Shown piece by piece: positions 55,026 through 64,000 of a stretch of DNA of 64,000 nucleotides. The stretch's first letter is position 1. Every line of letters starts with the position of its first letter. The DNA lies in assembly GCA_023897205.1 (NCBI GenBank), contig JAHWDD010000007.1:1612001-1676000 (forward strand), written 5' to 3'. The position numbers and the translations under genes are program-made. Source of the stretch: Exophiala sp. HKRS030 (Eukaryota > Ascomycota > Eurotiomycetes > Chaetothyriales > Herpotrichiellaceae). The notes below the pieces were generated by a model. That model saw only the letters and a list, made by a program, of their open reading frames with translations. It did no database searches and was not told the origin of the DNA.

Positions 55026-55674
55026 GTTGTTGGAAAAGGTTGTATATTCTATATCATCGCCGTGCTAAATTGATACGAGGGAATGGTGAAACGGCGAAAA
55101 GGATAGCCCAGCGGCCACTCTCATCTGTATTTTCAAGGCTTCATCTCACGGGAAGGGTCGACACTGAACGACTGAAGACCACGACAGGACGGGCCTTGTG
55201 ACCTGACTGGGTTGAATAGGGATTCTTAGAGAAGGGAATGCCGATGGAGACTAGCTCGATAAATCATATGGCATGCAAAAGATGTCAGAAGTGCAGCAGG
55301 AAAGTCGAAGGTTGGAGATGGGTGAATATGAAGGTTGCGTGGGCGTAAGCGCAGCCATGTCGTTGGGTGGAAAACTTGGTGGCGCCCACAGAAATGCGAG
55401 ATCTGGGCATCGGAGACTTGCCGATGGAGGCGCCTTGGCCCTTGTGACTGGGCACTTCTCCAGGTACCTTGGCCTATAACGAGTGAGGAATACGCCTAAA
55501 ACGATCAGACTAGCCTTGACCTGCGCCCCCCCAACCCCGAACACTCCAAACGTCCGCATGACCACCAGCAGCATCGTGACTAGCGAGACGAAGTCAGCTA
55601 ATAAAGGAATCCGGCATGCATTGCAAGGCATATTATTCGAAGACGCTGGTATGATTAGCCACCTATACACCGAC
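55026..55674. other. Promoter region of the GH76 gene
   Basis: 649 bp between the GH76 start and the cupin stop codon. A 161-codon minus-strand frame overlapping the cupin 3' end is a shadow; no separate gene. Confidence 0.5.
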
Positions 55675-56577
55675 TCAAAGTGTCTGTTCCTTCGCCTGGA
55701 CAAAGAACTTTGCAATAAACCCCAACACCGTGACAAACTAAAACAAGCACGAGACCTGTCAGTCCGAGAGCCTCAGAACCCAAATACCTAGGCATAGCGG
55801 ATATGCAGATAGGCACGGACAGGACACATGTGCTAATAGTGAGTAAGGAACAAGATACTCACCGCCTGATCAATGAACTTGATACCTCCTGGCAACGGAG
55901 GATACAAGTCACCATCATACGCGACTCTCAACAGCCTCCAAAACCCAGGTCGACCATCTTGACCGAGGGCGTCATTGAAGAACCTGTTTTCAAAGGACAT
56001 AATGACCACGTCAGCCCGCCTCAATACCTGGACTCGAACAGATCAAGATTTCCACACACTCCCGACGATTTTGGGATGGACAGTTTGTGTGACTTACAAA
56101 GCTTTCCCCAGACCCCACGTTTCCGCCGGGACCGCCGTCTCTCTCAACACAGTCTTCTCTCCCTGGAACCCTTTCATACTGTGTACATGCCATCGTGGCA
56201 CGAAGAAGGCTTCGTCTCCCGCATTGATCACCGTCTTCCCTTTCCCCTCGAGATTCGCTTCGATTCGACCTTCTAGAACGGTCAAGTATTCATCGTGATA
56301 CTATTCATTTACCGAGAGTGTGTCATTGTCAATGTCAATGTCAATGTCAAACCATCAGCGGTCACACATACACACATACACTCCTCTTTCACACACTGCA
56401 GACACTTTGTCCTGCAAGGAGGGGAAAAAAGGGAAAATCCATTGGAAAATAAAATACCTTGTGCCAGTGTGGTGGAACTTCAAAGACTTCTGACCCTTCT
56501 TCACCATCGTAAACTGTGTCCATTACATATTTTTCAAAAGAACCATCCGCTTTTTCCTTGTCGATTTTGATGTGCAT
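55675..56577 (-). CDS. Cupin-domain protein
   Basis: Four exons, 56577-56458, 56300-56098, 55983-55863 and 55737-55675, give 168 residues. Introns of 157, 114 and 125 nt are longer than their neighbours' but have standard ends (GTATTT, GTAAGT, GTGAGT; all AG). The cupin barrel shows motif 1 across the first splice (PPHWHK, YHDEYLTVLEGRIEANLEGK), with the metal-ligand His/His/Glu pattern, and motif 2 with the late His (FVPRWHVHSMKGFQGEK). A conserved C-terminal unit follows (FFNDALGQDGRPGFWRLLRV and YPPLPGGIKFIDQA), then a hydrophobic end FVTVLGFIAKFFVQ. This is a common fungal cupin type of unknown substrate, sometimes found with oxidative or secondary-metabolism genes. It may be a metal-dependent dioxygenase or isomerase, or non-enzymatic. 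Confidence 0.85.
56327..56350. repeat. TGTCAA tandem repeat, four copies
   Basis: Four perfect TGTCAA units lie inside the first intron of the cupin gene, followed by a short CACATA run. They help explain the unusual length of this intron. Confidence 0.9.
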
Positions 56578-57299
56578 GATACATCCCTATTTGTTACTCG
56601 TAAGATTGAGTATATGTATGTTAACCCCAGTGGCACCAGTGTAAATCATGCTGAATGTTTGTGGGGGTTACTCCCGTATGACCCCCAGACCCGGAGCAAA
56701 TCGCGGTATAAACCAAGAGTAGGTACTTTGTACGGATCACATACCTTTCCAATCGTAAGTGTCTTGATCGTTTCATAAGATGGCATCTTGAACCCGTTGT
56801 ATCAAGTGTCTGAATTGATCAAGTGTTTATTCAGGTACTCCGTAGATGACAAAGGAATCAACAAACTTTTTGTCATCACCTACCGAAGGGTGGCATCGTC
56901 AGTTCTTACCCCTCTTCAATCCTTATGCTCGTTCGATGGAATAAAGGATGGAACACGATAGGTCTCGCTTACCGCTTAATGATTGCCCTAGAGTACCTTT
57001 TAGTTCATCATCAATGGAGGTTGCTTGATTATGGGAAATGCTTGACTACCTCGTAATTGGACCTAATGTAGGGCGCCTTAATGCGGGATCTTTTGTACCT
57101 GATCGACAGGCATTTTGTACGCCCCCGCCGAAAAGCCACATGGTTAGAGATGATAAGTCGAGCATCGATCAAAGATGTACGAAGAGAGAGTGAGATGTCT
57201 TATGCGGTATCGATTGATTTTTTATCCCTATTCTGGATGACGATTTACTTTTCTCCTCGTACTCCATACGGATCCATCTATTTCGCGAAGAGTATGAAA
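56578..57299. other. Promoter region of the cupin gene
   Basis: 722 bp between the cupin start and the aldo-keto reductase stop codon. One GTAGGTAC-like motif occurs near 56720; no gene is seen. Confidence 0.5.
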
Positions 57300-58387
57300 C
57301 TACCGAGAGTAGTTGTCATACGGAGCTTCGTCCTTGACGCTCTCCCAGATCTCATCGATGCCCTTACAGGCCTTGTCACTCAAAGGACCATTGGCCAAGC
57401 CTTTGAGCGTCTGCTCGAGCTGTTGCTTGGAGCTGGCGCCGACGATGATGGCGTCCCCGTGGCTCTTCTTGAGGGGAGAGTTGTACGCCACCCAACGGTA
57501 GGCCAACTCGGCGCGAGAGCAGCCTTCCTCGTTGGCGATGACCTCCCACTTGGCCAGGGCGTTGAGGAACGACTCCTTCATGTACATGTCCCGGTACATG
57601 CCGCCCAGGGCCTGCTCGCTGAACCGACCGGCGCCGTCCTTGATCTGCTGGGCCGTCTTGGTCAGGAACCCACCGGCCATGGGCGAGTAGGCGTAGAACG
57701 CCATGTTGAGCTTGCGGAGCGTGGGGAACAGTTTCGTCTCCTGGAGTCGAGTGACGGGGCTGTAGTTGCCCTGGTAGGCCGTCGGGAGCACGTAGCCGTT
57801 CTTCTTGCACGCGTCGTAGACCCTTTGCACGTCCTCGGCCGAGTAGTTGGACAGGCCGAAACGCTTAAACAGGCCGAGTTTGTAGGCTTCGTTGACCCCG
57901 GCCACCGTCTCTTCGATCGGACTGTCCTTGTCAGGAGCGTGGATGTAAAAGATGTCGACCTGTGAGTTTTGCATTTGGCAACGTCAGCAAAACCAGAACA
58001 GTTTTCAGATCAAGTGATACAGGAAGTAAAAACAACGCCGAAATTCTGTTCTCTTTCAGACGCAAGTCGATGTTCTGATATTCCACATACCTGTTTCACA
58101 CCCAACTTCTTGATACTGTCCTTGGCCGTGTTGACGATGTTGTCCTTGGTCGCCGAACCGAGTGTCCACCCACCGAGCCACTTGGTGTCAATGGTGAACC
58201 TGTCTCCGGCCTTGAGTTCACCGAGCTTCTTCTCAGACTCTCCATAGAGCTGGGCAGAGTCGATGGTGTTGGCTCCATGAGCCAGGAGCATGTCAAAGGC
58301 ATCGTTGATGTTTTTGTCGTCCTGCCAGTGCTCGTAGTTTCCAATGACGGCCCCGCCAAAGACGACCTTGAGTCCCTCTGATGCCAT
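57300..58387 (-). CDS. Aldo-keto reductase (AKR7/aflatoxin-aldehyde-reductase type)
   Basis: Two exons, 58387-58091 and 57959-57300, separated by a 131-nt intron (GTATGT/CAG), give 318 residues. The catalytic tetrad is visible: Asp43 (TIDSAQLYGE), Tyr48, Lys69 (IDTKWLGG) and His106 (FYIHAPDKD). RFGLSNYSAEDVQRV and AYQGNYSPVTR are barrel segments, and IIVGASSKQQLEQTL contains the NADPH 2'-phosphate-binding region. The enzyme should reduce aldehydes or ketones with NADPH in the cytosol. Resemblance to fungal aflatoxin B1 aldehyde reductases suggests detoxification of reactive dialdehydes, but a mycotoxin substrate is not implied. The coding part of exon 2 is distinctly GC-rich relative to flanks. 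Confidence 0.94.
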
Positions 58388-59952
58388 GTCTTTGTTTTTT
58401 TCTGGGTGGGTCCCGAGTTGATTCTTGTCTACGGTTTACTGTCTGCTTCAGGTTTGAGGAAAAGAAAATTAAGGTATAGGAGTGTGGATCGAGGTCTTTT
58501 AAGTGAAGGTAATAAGTGAAAAGAAGCTCTCTCAAAACAGCATCGGTGCCGGGCAAAGTGGTTTATAATTATGCCTTACCTACCCTTCCTGTTTCGAACT
58601 ACCGCGTCTCCCCCCCCCCTCTATGACGAAGAGGGGTGCCAGTCCCGGTAGGTGTGTGACTGTAGCTTAATAATGGGATTCTATTGTTGAGAGATGGAAT
58701 CAGGGAAATGTGGGGAAGGGATCAAAGTCCGCGGCGTCAACCCGTTACGAATCCAACAATTGTGGTATCTAGCTAGACACACAGCGAAAGAGAATACCGA
58801 CTTGAACAATTGGTCAAGAACCTGATGGCACCAGTGTCTTGACACCAACTTACTCATGAACTCAGTTGTATCTAGGTAATCATGTAAACTGCGTATCCCT
58901 ATATCGGCATGTCTTGTTATCCTGTTCCAGTGTCCGTCCGAATCGGCATTGACATAAAGAATGAATGCCGTTATGACAAACTGCGCCCAACTCGACGTCT
59001 GGCGGATCGGCGAAACAATTCATCCGGCTGGTAATTCTTACAACACGGAGCGCCGTACAAGCGATTTGGACGAGGCTGAAAATAGGCCATGACCAAGATG
59101 TCATACTATAGCCTCAATGACATTCCAATGACATTCAAGTGGATGATTTGGCTTGATTTCTCCACGGAGGCTTATCACATGTATCACAGGTGGTCGCTGA
59201 AGTGATGGACCAGGATTTGACCTCGATCCGCACTCAAGTAATGAGCCGTGTCTCAGGTACAAACCACAGCCTGGGCCACGACCAAGGCCTCATTGCGTAG
59301 TGGTAGCAGCAGCGCCTACGAAGCTCGAGCTCGACTGTGCACACCTCTCTCACTGTGACAACTTCCGGCATCTTTCGTTATAGTGCTGCTGTTGTGAGAG
59401 TGGAGAGCCGGTGATGTCTATCGAGCCCACATGTACAAATGCCCCAATACAGGCCATATACGTAGATTCCTAAGGTGATTCATATTACAACTTCTTCGCT
59501 AAATAACTATCTCTCTCGATTATGCCTTGTTCTGCAGTGCCCTCGTCGGCTGCAGGCCAACTGCATGTCCTCGCCAACCAGGTTCGAGCTACATCAGTCG
59601 TGAGCGACGATGTGAGAGACCACCAAGATGGTGGTGATTCTGCGCCATCCAAGCGCTGGCCAGGAACAGGCCTAGCCACCTGGCGGCCCGCTGGTGACCT
59701 GGCCTGCAGAAACGAGCTTAAGTGCACCAAAATGCCGACGTCTTTCCTCCCAATGCTCTTTCGATGCAGCCATAAAAAAAAATCCACATTGCCATAAATG
59801 ATAATGATCGTGATGTGATAGTAGGAGATTCGTTAGATTTCAACGCGAGAGTGCTTCGAAGGGAGTCGAGAGCCTCAGCCTCCACACAGCCATAATGCCC
59901 ACGTTTGCTTGGTCTGTCGATCACACCAAGCTTGCTCGAAAGGGTATTACTG
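58388..59952. other. Intergenic region with a tRNA-like fragment
   Basis: 1.56 kb between the aldo-keto reductase start and the Myb-like stop codon. It has small frames without content and a sequence near 59286-59324 that looks like the 5' half of a tRNA (A-box-like) but lacks the 3' half. No gene is supported. Confidence 0.45.
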
Positions 59953-60743
59953 CTAGTGACGACGACTGTAAGCTGGTCGCTCCTCGGGACTCTGATAACT
60001 CTGTGATGTATTATTTTGCGGCCTCCCTGCACAGTAACTATCAGCAGTTGTTGATGCAGTTTCACCTTGTCGCAGTCGCTTACCGGATTGTGTCCGCACA
60101 TGCCTGCTATCATTGGCAGGAAAGCTTGTGCTCCTGCTGTCACTGCTCCACGTCGCAGTCGCAACGTTGGCATTGTTTTGAGGAGCCGACGCTGTGCGAC
60201 GGTGAGTGCTATCAGGAAAAGTGTTCCGAATGAACGTCTCGAAGTTCGGAAGCCTTTGTGGCTGCGATGGTGCTGGGCGCACCGCCAGGTTTTGTGGAGG
60301 ACTGTTAAATTTGGGGGACTGCTCTTGTGGCCCCTTGCCCGCTCCACCTGTGATTGCCGATGGCGAAGGGCTGTTCGATGCGTCGGTGGTGTCACTAAGC
60401 TCTGACTCGTCATCCTCAATGCCATCGCGACGACGGCCTTTTCTTCCCGCTTTCAAGTGGTGACGGTGCATACGACAAGCCATGACCGTTTTGTCAAGTC
60501 GCCGTGCGATTTCCTTGTAGTGGATTTTCTGGTCTCGGCTTTGAACCAGAAACTTCTCCTAGGGTAGTGTCAGCTATGAAATCTGCGGTTGGGTGCAAGC
60601 ATAGAAACCTCTTCATCCGTCCATGCGCGAATCAACTTGCCCTGACGGACTTTGTCCCTCCTAGACGAGTTCGGAGACCTTTGCATCCCCAGAGACTGCG
60701 ACGTCGACCTTGAGGATGGCCTTTGATTGCTCGAAGACGACAT
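59953..60743 (-). CDS. Myb/SANT-like DNA-binding protein
   Basis: Two exons, 60743-60609 and 60558-59953, separated by a 50-nt intron (GTTTCT...CTAG, branch CTGAC), give 246 residues. The intron interrupts the Myb-like repeat. Joined, it reads RAWTDEEEKFLVQSRDQKIH then YKEIARRLDKTVMACRMHRH. This is one helix bundle with the first tryptophan, an acidic turn and the recognition helix ending HHLKAGRKGRRRD, a basic segment that could also be a nuclear signal. The rest is Ser/Pro/Gln-rich and disordered. Single-repeat Myb-like proteins of this form are common in filamentous ascomycetes, with unknown targets. The start at MSSSSNQRPSS is the first in-frame ATG. Confidence 0.8.
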
Positions 60744-63700
60744 CGCACATGGCAATCAAAATGAAGATGCTGGTCAGCCTCTACCCCGGAATTCCGGAGG
60801 CAACGAAGGATTAATGATTGCGATGTTGAAGTTGTGTGCGGAGGAAAGACACCTAGCAAGTCAAAAGGGAGATATCGGGGGAGCAGTGACTCTTGGAGCA
60901 AAGAAGTACATATATTCTTCTACGACTCTTTGACCCTCAGGATCCATATGCACTTTACAGAGACCAAGCACAATCAATCTGCCTTGACGAAACGCGGAGG
61001 CGGACTTGATGCTGGCTCAGTTGTTATGCAACCATGCCATGGCCGTGGTCATGAAAGAATCATTCATTGACTTGATCCATGGCTTAGTTGGATCGTCTGG
61101 CTTTGTGAGGGGACGGGTAGCCGCTGATACCGCACAAGGTGGCTTGCATTAGATGTCTGGAGTCACTATACCTACGCTAGGTATAGGCATGACAGGCGTG
61201 AGAAGAGTGATGGGGTACAAGGTGGGTTCATGCAATGAGACCCGGCCGTCGTGTGGTCGCGACCAAAGGAGCCCATCCTACCCCCGAGGCTACATGGTTC
61301 AACAAACAGGCGACGTAGCGGAAGTGAAAAGTGAAAGGGTCGATCGGCCGATAGGCATCACAGTCATACAACCAGTCTGGCATCGAAACGCCCATGCAGC
61401 TCCTTGGCCTTTGTCAGGAAGCGACTGAATACACTCACCTCGAGTAGGCATGGCTACCGCGACCGGCAAAGCATAATGCTGGCCTCCATGGGTTCCGAGT
61501 AAAACTTCCATGTTGGAGGGTCGCCATGCTCGACACAGGGTTCACCCAGGTCTGCCTTAAAGACCTGTTCGGCGAATTGGGGGTCATATTGTGGTCCAGC
61601 AAGCGCCAAAGCCTTCGGGCGGCTAATTCATAGTTGGCGGAGCCACAGAATCGAGGTAACGCTATCTCAAGCGACTGGCCAGAAGTGCTGTGGTCGTTGC
61701 GGCACTGCAAATCTCGCAGCACGAATGCCACGCTCATTCAATAGTCGTGTTCGGGCATCCATTCTGCAGGTCGAAGGGCTGAACCAGTGCGATTTTCATG
61801 CACACTTGACAATTCAAAGACAGGGTATGCCGCATGGCAACGATGCTCCCGCCCCCGCAGGGCTGCTTCTGCCGGCTGTCGTAATGCGAGCAGACGATAA
61901 TGCGCGTTGACCTGATGGAATGAGAAATTGGCACTGCCATCTTGTGGTTGGCCCAATCTTTACTGTTGGACGTCAACATATCTTGCCTTTTCGAGGCTCT
62001 ACTTGACCTCAGCGCATTTGCAGATTGAGGAGGGACTGAAGATACAGTGCTGGTCACGAACTGATGCTGGGTGAAGTTGCTATTGTAATTGTTGTTCTTG
62101 ACGAGAATGGAAGTCAGGTGTAACGACCGAGACGCGTCGGAACATTGAGCTGACATCGGGAACGCGGTCGGCTAAAACCTGGTTGCATCTTGGGGGCGGA
62201 AAGTGGGACGTTTTAGTGCCCAAGCCCCTATGTACTTCTGCAGCTCATGAGCCTACCACGTCAATCTCCGGTGTGATAGAAGCGCCATTGCATGCATCGG
62301 TTATTGTTCCGAAGACGCTGGCGCCGAGGGCCAAAAGACACGCATATGCAGAGTGTGGCAGTCGCAGTTTGGAGTACATCATACACCACCTTGGCACAGT
62401 GAGACTCTTTCATCTTGCGGCCTTAGACTTTGTAAGCAAGCTCGATGGCACAGGGCATCATGAACAGGCGTTTGGGACTCTGGTCGAAGAGCCCAACAAA
62501 GCAAACGGTGAAATTTCGTAGCTGCAGGTCGAAGATCTTAAAACAAGCATTGGTCCAGACCTAGAGACCTCGAGTGATACCATCCTTCTGTCTAGAGCAG
62601 GTGTCATGGACAGTATCACGGAAACAAATAGCACATTCGTGCATTTGATTGCGATCCCTGTCTTGATGCCTCTACGATCTCGCATACCAGCCATTATCGA
62701 TACCTCCATTTTCAAGATTTCTTGTTGAATGCGACAGAGTCTGTTCCCAGCAAAGCCTGCAATCTCAGCGAAAGGATGATACATCGCCTAGATCGGAAGG
62801 CTTCGGGCAACTCGATAAGAAAGCTAGAATTTAGATGAGGTGCAAGGTACGCAACATGTCGTCAAGTGTGCCTCCCGAGAGCGGTTCTACCACCCAAGAC
62901 GATAGCAACCTCGAATAGTGCGCCATCTTGAGACTGTGCCGAGTGATGAGGATCAGATAGCAGAAGGCTAAGAGCGTGCATTATTGCTGCATGAGAATGT
63001 CAGCCACTGTCACATTCGGGGAACCTTTATGAGAATGATGAAGTCTCCAGCAACGGTCGCATGATGTGCTCCAAGTGGAAATCCGATGAAGATTGACCCA
63101 CACACTCAATAGCTTCGGTGATCAATGGTGCGTCCCATGTAACCATCGCTCCCGTAAAGGCTTCCATTACAATAGGCTCTGCATTTGTCATGGGACTTGA
63201 AGATACGATTGACCGATAGATTCCAGTGATTAAGTGACGAATGCACAGGCACTTATGGTAAGATACGCCCGTCACTTAGCCGTAGAGTGATGCCGAAGCA
63301 GCACACATGACAATGACCTGTGCCTGGCAGCTTCAGGACCGGCCCGAGTCGTGTGCCTGGACAAGTCATGGACACGGACCAACCTGAAGCGCCGTGAGTG
63401 CGCGGAGGGAGGAGATACTGTTATTATGATGCAAGTCTTTTGGTAGACGTGTACAGACCGACCATAGATGGCGAAGAGCTCGGTGACTGATCAGACATAT
63501 GAGTTGGGAAAGAGAGGAGTAACAGGTCGGTCGACATGAATGTGGACCACACCAGACTCCTCGTACTCACAGGAAGATAGAGAAGTGAAGCGCGCCTGAA
63601 TATGGAAGGTTTCCCGAGACACTTACGTTTCTCCTATTCCGAGCGTTGTCTCAGCTCACGCAGGCTGCGCAATTCCAACAACTGCGATGAGGTAACGCAG

Positions 63701-63861
63701 CCTGCGTCGTTCCCTGTGATTGCTTTCACTTCTATGCTTTCGTTTCTGGCTATCTGGAGGCCATCGTCTTATCTGAGAGATATTTACTTCTAATAATCTT
63801 CCCTTATCATTCGCACAGGCACCACTCTCTCGTCTCAGTTGGTGATGTCTACGCAGCAACA
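60744..63861. other. 3.1 kb without a convincing gene
   Basis: Both strands carry only short frames. Minus-strand pieces at 63027-63275, about 62890-63000, 61734-62156 and 61435-61737 look weakly protein-like in changing phases, as expected either of chance or of an old broken gene. Splice-compatible joins could not be found. The right end contains the ERD2 promoter. Confidence 0.4.
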
Positions 63862-64000
63862 ATGAATCTCAATATCTTTCGCATCTTGGGCGATGTCTCG
63901 CACACGGCCTCAAAATGCATTCTCATCTGGGCTATTCACTCCAATAAGAGCGCTGAAGGTTGGTCCTCCTCGTTGTGAGATTCAAGCATCTACAGCTAAC
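63862..64000 (+). CDS. ERD2: ER lumen protein retaining receptor (KDEL/HDEL receptor), first exon
   Basis: Exon 1 (63862-63958) encodes MNLNIFRILGDVSHTASKC then ILIWAIHSNKSAEG. This is the very conserved N-terminus of Erd2, whose first helix starts MN-x-FR-x-xGD-x-SH. The exon ends in phase 1 at donor GTTGGT, and the following intron shows a branch-point-like GCTAAC at the last bases of the window, so the remainder lies to the right. Erd2 is a seven-helix receptor that retrieves HDEL/KDEL-tagged proteins from the Golgi to the ER. Only the first ~32 residues can be seen. Confidence 0.88.

Noticed and set aside
55251..55736. 161-codon minus-strand frame near the cupin gene
   Set aside because: Out of phase with the cupin last exon, which it overlaps; the cupin model explains the splice signals.
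1..64000. CRISPR arrays, insertion sequences, complete retrotransposons or DNA transposons, rRNA genes
   Set aside because: No repeat-spacer pattern, no transposase or reverse-transcriptase motifs in the frames, no long terminal repeats seen by eye. A repeat search would be needed to exclude degenerate elements.

Overview
The window looks like nuclear DNA from a filamentous ascomycete (Pezizomycotina). Most genes carry short GT-AG introns (about 46-157 nt) with CTAAC/CTGAC-type branch points. Gene families typical of such fungi are present: HET domain, Zn2Cys6 regulators, a bZIP with a DUF3425-like C-terminus, a DHA1 drug transporter, GH76 mannanase and YAT amino-acid permease. The style of the Zn2Cys6 and bZIP proteins suggests Eurotiomycetes, perhaps Chaetothyriales, but this is a judgement from memory of the families and not a measured placement.

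Left part (1-29 kb), mostly housekeeping. An open frame runs off the left edge. It is followed by a fungal multi-pass membrane protein, the splicing factor cactin, a small single-pass membrane protein, a bZIP regulator, an intron-containing tRNA-Gly(CCC), an RRM-like-fold protein, mitochondrial proline dehydrogenase, a kinesin-8 motor, MsrA, a short-chain dehydrogenase and a Munc13/UNC-13-like C2 protein.

Middle part (29-48 kb), accessory in flavour: a HET-domain protein, a Fet4-type low-affinity iron permease, and then a block built from three small proteins that seem to share a ~37-residue helix-turn-helix-like module. This block also contains a DHA1 transporter with an adjacent Zn2Cys6 regulator, and a YAT amino-acid permease. 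The three-member small-protein family is the most unusual thing in the window; I do not recognise it.

Right part (48-64 kb): a PAF-acetylhydrolase-like serine hydrolase, a second Zn2Cys6 regulator with an enlarged zinc-cluster loop, a secreted GH76 alpha-1,6-mannanase, a cupin, an aldo-keto reductase and a Myb/SANT-like protein. About 3 kb without a convincing gene follows, and the first exon of the KDEL receptor ERD2 lies at the right edge.

Exon-intron models were assembled by hand from reading frame, splice consensus and family similarity. Each multi-exon model given closes to a multiple of three. No database search was possible, so family names rest on recognised motifs.
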